A stretch of 64,000 nucleotides of DNA. Origin: Diplonema papillatum. Lineage: Eukaryota > Euglenozoa > Diplonemea > Diplonemida > Diplonemidae. The stretch spans positions 434,001 to 498,000 of the forward strand of contig JAPJBO010000046.1 of the NCBI GenBank assembly GCA_030068145.1, given 5' to 3'. The notes under the pieces are model-generated. The model was not told the DNA's origin, did not search any database, and saw nothing but the letters and a program-made list of their open reading frames with translations. Both the position numbers and the translations under genes were made by a program. This document shows, piece by piece, positions 1 to 10,056 of this stretch; position 1 is the first letter of the stretch; the number at the start of each line of letters is the position of its first letter.

Positions 1-1507
1 GGGGTGACATCGGCATGCTGATGAATACCATACTAGTTGGTGATTTTGCAACTGGCGGACCCCTTGAAGTAATGTTTTCTACAAAGCAGGGAGCAGTGCT
101 TCTTCAAGAAAGAATCTCGTTTTACGGGCAGGAAACTGAAACAGAGGGCGGGGAGGGGAAGAAGGGTAGCACAACTCTGGCACACGGTCTAGTCTACAAC
201 TTCGGCTTCTGGCAGTATTGTGCACCCACAACTTCCACATTGTGACAGACTAGCCACAACATTTATCTACAAAAAGCTAGAAAATCTTTCCCCCACGAAC
301 CAGGGAAATCGGGGTCCTTCGTCGCATGATACGTGGAAAAAAGTTCGAGTCGACAGAATTGTGATCCAACCCTGGCAATCATTATTGCCCAGGTTTAGAT
401 GGGCCACAAAGAAAAAAGATTCTAGCCACAAAAAGACACAATGTATTGCGGGTAAATGTTGTGGCTATTCTGACCATATTGTGGGAAAGTTGTGGGAGCA
501 TAGTACTGCTTCTGGGGCTGGACCCCACCACTGCTCAGAATGGTATGTGCTCAACGAGATGTCGTATCGCCTTCGACAAAATAAGTGACGAGCAGCAGCG
601 CGGAGCCTGACTAGCTGCAGCAGGACTGTGATGCGAGCTTGCTTTGTCAGGTAGCTGTCGTATGGCGAGGGGGGGAAATCATAGTTTCGTGTTTAAGAGA
701 AGTCCTAGTCTAGTGTTTGGGGCAGGGAGGAAGGGGGGAATTCGGTGACGTCGCTGGCCGTTCAGCTAAACAATAAGAGACGGCATTTCAAAAAGCCCGT
801 CTGTCCGCTTGTACTGAACAGTTCTGAGGACCGGTCGTGTACCAGTGCGGGCAATGTATGCGTGCCCCAAGGCAAGACGATGTGGGTCTGCAGACGACTC
901 ATTAAATAGGTGGCAATCCACACGGGTGAGATGCCTTGGGTTGTGCCCAGGTGCACGGCAAAGGTAACTCCATTGATTATCCATATCCGAACAAGCGGCA
1001 AGACGCCGATGCCAAAAGACACCCCCTACAACGACACCTACAAGAAAGGCATTGCCGTGCACACGAAACGTGAGGTATGCAGGAAAACTTTGAAAGACCA
1101 CACCCCCAGAGTTGAATCTAAGTTTCATCATATGTCATATTAGGGCATGTTGTCAGAGCCCCGGATGGACGACCCCCTTCTACAAACCAGGGGGGAGATG
1201 CACATGAGATTCGCCGCAGCTCCGTCCGGCGACTGCTGCTACAGCATCGCTCAGCATGAACATACTCGAGGGGCTGCCTTATGCTTATCTCGACGGAGGC
1301 GGGAGGGAATAAAACAATTCCAACTACAAGGTGGCAATTCTTTTGCTGAGACGCTTTTTTTTTACGCCCACCACTAGACCCAGATCTACCTGAAGTTCGT
1401 GTGGGCTACAGCACATTTCCTCCTGAGAGAATTCGCAACCGGCAGCCTCCTCAGGTATTTCATACAAAGCAGCTGCTTTTTCAAAGGATTCGTATGGCGC
1501 TTTCTTT

Positions 1508-1605
1508 TGTTTGTGCGCACTAGCGGAACTCACCTGCTTTGGTAAGTTTCATGTAGTACGCTGCCAACCACTAATTCTTAGTACCAACAATGCCTTGTTA
1601 ACACG
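1508..1605 (+). repeat. Dispersed repeat, copy 1 of 2
   Basis: About 100 bp here match 24026-24124 in the same orientation. The shared core is CACTAGCGGAACTCACCTG, followed by a tract with GGTAAGTT, GTACGCTGCCAA, GATTCTTAGTACCA and a terminal GTTAAC. I judge identity by eye at roughly 80-85 percent. It is a dispersed repeat of unknown type, and no ends typical of a known transposon class were found. Confidence 0.6.
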
Positions 1606-1676
1606 GATTGGAAACGATCGTTTACGAGAATTCGTGATTTAGGCCTGAGAAACACGACCCAGGGATTATCCTGTAT

Positions 1677-1749
1677 GGTTAAAAAAAAATTTTTTCACCA
1701 AAAAAAAAAGAATTCTGAAAACAGGCCGGTGAAAAAAGATTTTTTAACC
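1677..1749. repeat. A/T-rich inverted repeat (hairpin)
   Basis: The arms 1677-1699 and 1728-1749 (about 22 bp each) are near-perfect reverse complements built from GGTTAAAAAA and TTTTTTCACC blocks. The loop is 28 bp. It may be a remnant of a small foldback element; nothing indicates transcription. Confidence 0.55.
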
Positions 1750-2410
1750 ATGGGGATTTCTGGTGAAAACTTTTTGGCAAGGGACCCAGGCTACAGGCTC
1801 AGATCCTGGAGTCGTAGTTGCTGTTTTGTGTACAGCCTGCCAGCGATGTGGTCCAGAAATATCTCTGGGGCCATGAGGGGCGTTGGGATTAGCGTGTTGG
1901 GGGGCGCCTGTCGTGAGCAGCTTCGCCCTGCCTCGATTCGTTGAAAGGCGTTGAGGCCATCATGCCGTAGTGCCGTAGTGCCCACTGGGACTGACAAGTG
2001 AAGGCTACAACTAAGTGGAGAAGCAGCAGCCAGATTGTGTTTTCCATCACACCCAGTAATCAGTCACTGGAGGATCGTTTGCTATCCTGAAGCTCACAGG
2101 CCTGAAAGGATTTTGAAACTAAAAGAGATGTCGCTCACCGCATTTGGTTTTAGTGGTGGTGCCACTGGCCCAGATGACAATACATTGCAGTACGACTACA
2201 GCAACTGGAAGGGACCGATTGGAGAAACAGGCTCTCCTGAGAGGTGTCCAGCAGGGAACCGGGACGAACAGGTTGAAAGGCGCAGCTCTTTGGGACACTG
2301 CTTGCTTCAGCAATCCCAGCTTTCCCACACGCAGCGTGGGAAAAAAAATTTCTGGCCATATCAAAGATTTTTTAACCGGGATTTTTCAGAATTTCGGGGA
2401 TTAGAATAAC

Positions 2411-2476
2411 CCCTGAAACGACCGTGAAAAAAAAAAAACGATCGTTTTTTTTTTTTTTTTCCATAGTGTTTCAGGG
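2411..2476. repeat. Palindrome with A-tract/CGATCG/T-tract centre
   Basis: CCCTGAAAC at 2411-2419 is mirrored by GTTTCAGGG at 2468-2476. Between them, 12 A residues, CGATCG and 16 T residues form a second nested palindrome. The structure would extrude readily as a cruciform. Confidence 0.6.
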
Positions 2477-3973
2477 CCTTATATATAAAAATTCCTCCCA
2501 CGTAACTGTCCACAAGTTGCTCGGAGTTACTAAAAATCCCAGTTGCGGCACAACTGCACGTTTATGTATCCGACAGGGTGCACCTCTTTGTGGTTGTCAC
2601 TACTGTCCATCGCAGAGACTGTCCTTCGGAAGCAAAAGAGCCATGCGAAGAAGGCGAGTGTTGGGGTACTGTAGCAGTGTGCCGGGATCATTCAAGAACA
2701 CTTGGCAGTAATCTGCAACAGCAGGGCGGACAGCCGCGGTCTTCGCTTTCTTGGCAACACGTCATGAAACAATACACAAGCCAGAAATACCAGCGCCGCA
2801 GGCGCGGAAACTTTTTTAAAGCTATTGGGCCAGTCGCAGGTTCCAAATTTGAGGCTGTACGTTGCTTCAACGATGATCCAAAGGTGCAGTAACCGGTGCT
2901 GTGTACTGCTAGTGTGACTGCTGTACTGTAGCATTACTACTATCGAGTGACAAGTAGTTCGAGTACGGTTTTGTGTATCATCGACAGCGCTATGGCACTG
3001 GAACGAACAGACAGTCGAGGGTAGGCATCAGGTTCGTCTTCGAAGGAGCCTCTATCTCGCAACTCGTCGGAACGGTTCATCGGAGGTCGCCGGAGTCGAA
3101 GCATTGCCTTGGGTGAAGGAGTCAAAACTCGAGTTAATCATGGAGAAGTATATCAAAAATGACGAAGAAGAAAGTGCGAGACCAGGTGTCAGTACGAACA
3201 ATCACCTAAAACCTGGACGGACGAGCTGGACAAGAAGCTGGGAATAGCAGAAATTTGTTGGCTTGGTCAAGAGTGCCTCAAGCCGCCACTGCACAGGAGC
3301 GCGGCCGAGGGCATCCGGCAGGAGAAGCCACAGCTGGGAAGCGCAACTGCAGCTAGTGTTCGAGGATGAAGTAGAAAACGCACTTCGATGAGCAGCAAAG
3401 CTTCAGTCTACGCCGCCAGCCTCAGAGTTGAGTTGGAAAGGATACATGTCGATAATTCTTGAGTGGGCATAGAAAGCGCATGATTGCGGAAAAGGACGAG
3501 AAAAAGAGCATGTGACTCACCATCCCTGCGAACAGCCTTTTTGAGGAGCGCAACACTTGACCTTTTTTTGCAGGTTCTGAGGATGAGAATTCCGCAGGCG
3601 ACGTCAACAGCATCGTGCAAAAGAGGGAGAAGGCGTCCGCCGCAGCTGCGGTGGTGACGATCAAACGTCAACATCAGAGAGTGACATTGCTTAGCGTGCT
3701 GTTCGGGGTTGCTGGCTACCCGTTCCGACATGAAAGGCCATGAAACCGCTGAATCTGGCCACCGGAGTCAATTTTACACAAGAAATAGACGCGCCAAACA
3801 TTGGTTGGTTCATAATTACAACAGGAAAATTTGAGAAGAAAAAAACGATCGTTTTTGGAAAACGATTAAAAATAACGCTAAAAACGATGATATTTCGCTT
3901 TCGAAAATGATCGTTTTATATAACTATCGTTTCCAATCCGTGTTGTTAACACAAAAAAACGGAATGACCCGAG

Positions 3974-4061
3974 GGCATCCCCTTTGCGCGGTGGGTCAAA
4001 GGAAGATGTTCAGTTCGCCTGTCGTGAAGGAACGGACCAAGTCCGACCAGAAGAAAAGGTC
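3974..4061 (-). pseudogene. Decayed fragment of an MFS transporter gene
   Basis: This stretch aligns by eye with 5873-5958, inside the transporter gene 1.9 kb downstream. CATCCCCTT, GCGCGGTGGGTCA, AGGAAG, GTGAAGGA and AAGGTCGCC all recur in order, with substitutions and small gaps. On the minus strand it corresponds to the part of the transporter containing the GPFSFTTATEILP segment, but it is interrupted by an in-frame stop. The match fades outside about 90 bp. It is best read as a leftover of a partial duplication. Confidence 0.6.
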
Positions 4062-4130
4062 GCCGTCAGCGTGCGACAGCGGAACACCCAGAAACCGCGA
4101 GACAAGTGCGGGCCAGGCCTGTCCCCGTCA

Positions 4131-4467
<337 letters not shown>

Positions 4468-4479
4468 GCGGACCCGTTT

Positions 4480-5586
4480 TAACGTGGTGCCTTCCTGTAC
4501 GAGAGACGTCCATGTGTGTGTGTGTGTGTGTGAACGGGGCGCATGTTTATAGAGCTAGACACGGGTCTTGGTGGCTTCGGCTTCTCGATCTTGGCTGGCT
4601 GGCTTTTGGTCGCCTGTCCAAAAGAAAAGCGGTACACCACACCGCCGATGACAGAGACCACGTATGGCTCCTTCGTCCGGGAAACGCAGTATGCGCTCGC
4701 GAAGGAGTACTTGTCCCCCTTGATCGTCTGCTTCTCGAAGATCTCGACGAGGGGACGGCTCTCTCTCCATGCATATGCAAGGACGAGGTCAACCCACTGT
4801 ACCCTCCCAATGCCTTTCTTTTGGCAGATAGCGCAATAAAGAGGAACATGCTGTCTTTCCAAAGAATCGACAGCGGTCGACAGGGTATGATGACAGCCCG
4901 CTGGAAATTGATCAGCTTGCAATCTCAACGACCCGTGGTACGTGACGGGCTTCTCGTCAACGTGCCCTCCCATGAGCGCGCGGACAAATGGGCCCGTCTG
5001 ACACGCTTCGCAGTGTACTTGTGAGTGCTTGACGAGAAGGAAATATCTCTAAACCACTTCCGCTGTGCAGCGCCGCGAATGACGTTACCCACCACAGGGC
5101 CCCCGCCAATCATCCCCCCGAGGCATCTTCTCAAATCTGCACCGTTCGCGGCCCCGCCAGTCATTAGAGACGTCAGAGAGGTCTTGATTGCCACGCTGGT
5201 TACTCCAGCATATCTCGGATCGGCCATGTCGGCGAGATCGCCGTTCTTGATGCAGAACAACAGGGCGAGGGCGAGACGAATCTCCAGCTCTGAGCTGGCC
5301 TCTAGCTTCGGGAGCGGAGGTGGGGGCAGGCTTTGGCACCTGACGTCTCGTGGGGCTCCGCCAGACTTGCCGGCACAGCCGTCTTGTCCATCACGGCAAG
5401 AAAGTCAATGGCGACTTCCTGCCTTTCTTCCGCTAGCCCTGATGTCTCAGCGTTGGCATTGACAGCCATGTCTCCCAACGGACGACCAATCGATTCGTCG
5501 TCCAGTTCCAAGCTGATAATTCGTTGCACACAGGGATTTCTTCGAAGAAGGCACCCGGAACGCAAGAGGGGTGTCCCGTCCAGCAT
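4480..5586 (-). CDS. Possible hypothetical multi-exon gene, minus strand
   Basis: Three successive minus-strand open stretches have protein-like composition: 5586-5302 (contains ELDDESIGRPLGDMAVNANA), about 5290-4980 (contains IKNGDLADMADPRYAGVTSV) and about 4850-4545 (contains LVEIFEKQTIKGDKYSFAS). They are in different frames, so they would have to be exons separated by short introns or a frameshifted relic. No conserved family is recognised. The set begins 35 bp past the stop of the transporter on the same strand. The antisense frames are shorter and less protein-like. The coordinates mark the span, not a proven model. Confidence 0.3.
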
Positions 5587-5620
5587 TTTCGTCTTCTCCT
5601 CGATGCGCCGCCGCGACTTG

Positions 5621-7435
5621 TCACGGGGGCGGGATGCAGCAGGTGGACAGCATGAGGCACGGGCCGCCGCCTTCGTGCTGCCGGAGCTCCTCGGCGATGG
5701 TTTCGAGACTTTTGCCCGTGGTTTCCGGGACGTTGCGCATGAAGAACCGGATGGAGATCAACGACACGACCGAGTACGCGAAGAAGTACCAACCCATGCC
5801 CATGTACGTCGAAAGCGACAGGGCGGACAGCGACACCGCGGCGCTGACGATGCGGTTGATGAAGGTCACGACGCTCATCCCCTTCGCGCGGTGGGTCAGA
5901 GGAAGGATTTCGGTCGCGGTTGTGAAGGAGAAGGGGCCGAGCCCGATTGAGAAGGTCGCCATGAACACGCAGAGCAGCACGACGACTGTGTACGACGGGA
6001 GCTCGAGCGCGAAGCTGAGGGCGATGAGCGAAATCGCGGCCGTCATCGCCGCGGAGCTGGCCACCAAGTGCCACCGCCGCCCCCTCTTGTCGATCGACGA
6101 CATCGCCCAGAACTCGGGCAGCAGCTTCGACGACCCGACGAGTAGGTTGCCCAGGAGGAGCATCGTTTTGCTCTCCAACCCGGCGTCTTCCAGGATCGTG
6201 GCGCTGTAGTACAGGATCGCTTCGGACCCGGTGATCTGCTGCCAGAAGGCGAGTCCGTACGCGATGCCGAGGGTGCGCTTGAGGTGGGCCTCCGGGGGGC
6301 ACACCACCTCTGCCCACGACGGCGTTTCGAGGTTGTCGTCGCGCTGGATGTCGTCGACGCTTTCGCGGACGGCCGCGTCGCTCGGCAGGAAGCGGCGGAG
6401 GACCACTTCGGCTTCGGCGGTGCGGCCCTGCTGGAGCAGCCAGCGCGGGCTCTCCGGCAGGTATAGCAGCATGCCGGCCACGGCGAGGGGGAACAGGGCG
6501 CCGATGCCGAACATCGCGCGCCACTTCGCGACGCCGTCGGGGATCATCTCCTCGCACGCGAACCCAACGACGTACCCTGCGAGGATCCCGACGTTGATGG
6601 AGATGTCGAAGATGGTGCCGATTCGCCCCCTCACCTCCTTCGGCGACACCTCGCTGTTGTACGTGGGTGCGACCACGAACGAGATGCCGACACCGACCCC
6701 TGTGATGATCCGGCCCGCCAGCAACCACGCGTAATCGGGGGCACACGTCATCATCGCGGTCCCGAGGAGGTACAGAAAGGAGCACAGGGCGAGGGTCTTC
6801 TTGCGCCCCAGCCACCCGGCGGTGACGCCAGCGGCCAAGGCGCCGAAAGCGGCGACGAAGTTGAGCGAGCCGACGACGATCTCCTTCTGTTCATCTGTTA
6901 GGTCGAAGTCCTCGTCGAGCCCGATCAGCGCGGCTGCCATGATCCCCACGTCGTATCCGAGGGTGCCGCCGGTGAGGGCGGCGGCGGTCGCGACGAAGAG
7001 CAGGTACCGCCGCGTCGTCTGCTCCTCCTCCGCGGACACCAGCTGCGGGGACGGCGGAGGGGGCGGCTCCGTGTTGCCGGTGCTGACGCGCTCTCGGTCC
7101 TCCTTTACCAGGTCGCTGCCGTCGTGCGAGGGATGCGACGTCTGCGAAACCTGCGACATCTGCAGCTCGTCGACCTGCACGTCTTCCAGCTTCATCAACG
7201 GGTTGTCCCGCTCGCCGTAGTCGTCTCTCGTCGAATCATCCAGGCACGCCATCTCGGTCGAGACCGACACCGAGAATGCTCCCGTTTGTCTCTTGTCACG
7301 CGATATCTTGACGGGCGACGGTCGGCGAGGGACGGTTGAAATGTGTTGCTGTCGCGTACGGCAGGGGGGATGGGTCGGTTGCCCCGATTTCCTCTGATTG
7401 TGTTTCGCTGGGTTGGTTGTAAGTTTTCCAGGCAT
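5621..7435 (-). CDS. MFS sugar/polyol transporter
   Basis: This 604-codon ORF encodes a sugar-porter-type major facilitator, predicted to move a hexose, polyol or myo-inositol across a membrane, probably with protons. About 140 hydrophilic residues precede the membrane domain. Family signatures follow in order: GRKK after the third helix, PESPRWLLQ near the middle, QQITGSEAILYY in helix 7, GPFSFTTATEILP in helix 10 and VPETTGKSLE near residue 569, just before the C-terminal tail. All twelve helices appear to be covered without an intron. ATG codons exist at 7435 and 7252 (MACLDDSTRDD). The second may be the true start, because the first 61 residues are compositionally poor in protein-like features. 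The substrate cannot be decided from the sequence. A decayed copy of one segment lies at 3974-4061. Confidence 0.9.
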   Translation of the reverse strand: MPGKLTTNPAKHNQRKSGQPTHPPCRTRQQHISTVPRRPSPVKISRDKRQTGAFSVSVSTEMACLDDSTRDDYGERDNPLMKLEDVQVDELQMSQVSQTSHPSHDGSDLVKEDRERVSTGNTEPPPPPSPQLVSAEEEQTTRRYLLFVATAAALTGGTLGYDVGIMAAALIGLDEDFDLTDEQKEIVVGSLNFVAAFGALAAGVTAGWLGRKKTLALCSFLYLLGTAMMTCAPDYAWLLAGRIITGVGVGISFVVAPTYNSEVSPKEVRGRIGTIFDISINVGILAGYVVGFACEEMIPDGVAKWRAMFGIGALFPLAVAGMLLYLPESPRWLLQQGRTAEAEVVLRRFLPSDAAVRESVDDIQRDDNLETPSWAEVVCPPEAHLKRTLGIAYGLAFWQQITGSEAILYYSATILEDAGLESKTMLLLGNLLVGSSKLLPEFWAMSSIDKRGRRWHLVASSAAMTAAISLIALSFALELPSYTVVVLLCVFMATFSIGLGPFSFTTATEILPLTHRAKGMSVVTFINRIVSAAVSLSALSLSTYMGMGWYFFAYSVVSLISIRFFMRNVPETTGKSLETIAEELRQHEGGGPCLMLSTCCIPPP

Positions 7436-9238
7436 GCTTGTCTTGCGGAAATATCGGCGACAGAGTCACCACTCCGGCGAGGGCTTCTGACGCATCTTCG
7501 GCCGCTCTGTCAAACTGGGAGGCAGACAGTTCGTTGTCGACTTCTGCTGTGGGAAGAGTGCGAAGCGCGCGTGACTCCAGCCCGCAACATGCGGCAGTTC
7601 TTGATGAAGAACTCCGAAATTCTGCGCTCAGCGTTCGCATCCCCGAGGGATCCCCTGTCTATGCACGGTTCCTCAGTTGGTAGTCAATTGTGAGACAGTG
7701 ACTTGGTACCAATCCGGATGATCAGGTTTCCTTTGGGTTGGCGCAGCCTGTAGCAGAGATCCAAACGGGGTACCTTCTGAGGGCGGAGGTTCGAAGTCAA
7801 GACTTCGGTGATCCCAACTGATGGACTGAGAACAAAGGCAAGTGCTCGCGAAGCAGTGCTCCGGGAGTGGGGGGGTGTTGCATCGCCGGCTCGCGTTCTT
7901 ATTTCCCAGTTGAGAAGTCGGTGTTCTTCGAGTCTCCGATTGACAAGGGAGGTGTGGAGGCCTCCAAAGTTCGACCAGAGTCTGGGAAAAAAGACTTGGT
8001 CGATTGACTCGGCAGTCCGCTTTGCGGTTTCGAAAAGTAGGGCCTTCAATCTTGGAGGCCAGAAAGTCTGGATGCCGATGTGCAAAGAATCGATTCCAGT
8101 TCTACCGCTCCGATGAAGCATCTTCAAGAAGAGACTCGGGGGGGCCGCCTCTGGTGGAAAGCCGGCGAAGCGGCGGGTGTGGGGACACCAGCTCGGCTGT
8201 GACTTTTTTCCGACAGTAATGTGCATATATATCCCCGTCTAAGACGGTCCGCCCCTATTCCTTGGAACTGCATCGCATTGCCCGCCGCTGTACGCCTGTC
8301 ACGTTACACCACGTCTAACATGTCCATCCCTACCTTCTGGAGCTGCATATAATTCCCGCCGCTTGTTTGTGGTACCACCAGCGAGGAAGGGGCAAAGCAA
8401 CCGCGCGAAGACGGTTGAATGAGTGCAAGCGCCGGACAAGACTCGTGCGTACGAGGTGGTCCCCTAACGAATGCAGACCATCGCCGCAGATTCCCTGCAT
8501 TGTAAGACCATCGGTTTGACAGCGTGCTTGTTTCGTAACTTAGCTTTAGTAACCCATCGCAGCGATGGTGCCATGAGCAACCCACGAGGAACCGTAGAAC
8601 TCGACAGAAGCAAACCCGTCACAGCAATACCACCAATCGTGACCTAGATGCCGGGTACGTAGCCTTACAACCGCAAAACGCAAACCGGCCACAGCCATAT
8701 CGCCGATAGCGAACTAGACTGGATACGTGGGCTCCGAAACGTTTCGACCGCAAAATGCAAACCCGTCGCAGCGCGATATCGCTAATAGCGACCTAATAGA
8801 GACCTCGTGCGTGGGCTCCGAGGCACGAGCGCCTTTCACCCGGGGGGCGCGCGCGCGCAAAATCCGTCGCCGCGCATTTAGAGTGCCTCCTGGTTCGCCG
8901 CCCGTGTTTGGCGCTCGGGTTTGGAGCGAGCCTCGTACTGTCTCTCCCACGTGAAGGCGCTTCAAGCGGCAACGGGAACCGCCCAGAGGATAGCCAGGCT
9001 GCAAGGCTCCAGGGAAGGCCACGACAGGTGCACGATCGCAGAACTGTGAGGGGTTTTTTTTTTTTTTTTTTTGCTGGATAAAATCGCAGATCTTAGAAGA
9101 CTAGTGCATCCGACGCGACGAATATTTAACACTTGCACAAGTACCCCCGTGCAAAACAAAAGCAGGTGCTTATAGAAACGCCAAAGACAATGCATTGTTA
9201 ACACAAAGGAAGAGACACGGCTTTCCCATCAAATCTGG
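7436..9238. other. Intergenic region upstream of the transporter
   Basis: No recognised gene. A minus-strand 180-codon ORF (7684-8226, ATG start) lies about 250 bp upstream of the transporter, but it has no motif and ordinary base composition, so I do not call it a gene. The stretch also contains the degenerate tandem repeat at 8540-8830 and a (GC)n-rich patch near 8848-8860. Confidence 0.5.
8540..8830 (+). repeat. Degenerate ~70-77 bp tandem repeat
   Basis: Three to four diverged units are recognisable by AAACCCGTCACAGC-like starts at about 8612, 8682 and 8759. Each is followed by a gap of 10-20 bp, AGCGACCTA, and a TACGTGGGCTCCGA-like end. Spacings are 70 and 77 bp. No coding potential is evident. 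Confidence 0.6.
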
Positions 9239-10056
9239 CTGGTGGCTACACACAGTGGTTACACGGTGGTTATACGGTGGCTACACACAGTGGTTACACG
9301 GTGGTTTTACGGTGGCTACACACTGGTTACACGGTGGTTACACTGTGGCTACACACAGTGGTTACACGGTGGTTTTACGGTGGCTACACACTGGTTACAC
9401 GGTGGTTACACGGTGGCTACACACAGTGGTCACACGGTGGCTATACGGTGGCTACACACAGTGGTCACACGGTGGTTATACGGTGGCTACACACAGTGGT
9501 TACACGGTGGTTATACGGTGGCTACACACAGTGGTTACACGGTGGCTACACAGTGGTTACACGGTGGTTATACGGTGGCTACACACAGTGGTTACACGGT
9601 GGTTATACGGTGGCTACACACAGTGGTTACACGGTGGTTATACGGTGGCTACACACAGTGGTTACACGGTGGTTTTACGGTGGCTACACACAGTGGTTAC
9701 ACGGTGGTTACACGGTGGCTACACACAGTGGTTACACGGTGGCTACACACAGTGGTCACACGGTGGCTACACACAGTGGTTACACGGTGGTTTTACGGTG
9801 GCTACACACTGGTTACACGGTGGTTACACGGTGGCTACACACAGTGGTCACGGTGGCTATACGGTGGCTACACACAGTGGTTATACGGTGGCTACACACA
9901 GTGGTTACACGGTGGTTTTACGGTGGCTACACACAGTGGTTACACGGTGGTTACACGGTGGCTACACACAGTGGTTACACGGTGGTTATACGGTGGCTAC
10001 ACACAGTGGTCACACGGTGGCTACACACAGTGGTTACACGGTGGTTACACAATTTT
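9238..10056 (+). repeat. 35-bp minisatellite array adjoining DPH6
   Basis: About 23 units of a roughly 35-bp repeat, made of three blocks: GGTTACACGGTGG, TTATACGGTGG and CTACACACAGT. Variants lack or add a block. The plus strand has no stops in any frame, because the unit length is not a multiple of three and the blocks avoid stop triplets. This gives three long artefact ORFs of 293-337 codons. The array abuts, and partly forms, the 3' end of the DPH6 reading frame. Confidence 0.95.

Larger units (their letters stand above)
1..3970. other. Gene-poor region, no recognised gene
   Basis: No conserved protein motif is visible on either strand. The open frames here are short and of ordinary chance length. 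It holds two A/T hairpins, listed separately, and one member of a dispersed repeat pair. Near 3830-3945 several copies of the palindrome AACGATCGTT occur in an AT-rich stretch. A GC-richer patch near 3220-3360 can be read on the plus strand as about 50 open codons, but no family is recognised. Confidence 0.6.

Noticed and set aside
3408..3731. 107-codon minus-strand ORF with ATG
   Set aside because: No recognised motif, ordinary base composition and another overlapping frame; length is within chance.
5433..6815. 460-codon minus-strand Arg-rich ORF
   Set aside because: An alternative frame of the transporter gene with a composition typical of a GC-rich shadow.
7684..8226. 180-codon minus-strand ORF upstream of the transporter
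   Set aside because: Has an ATG but no motif, low-complexity or structural signal; kept only as a remark.
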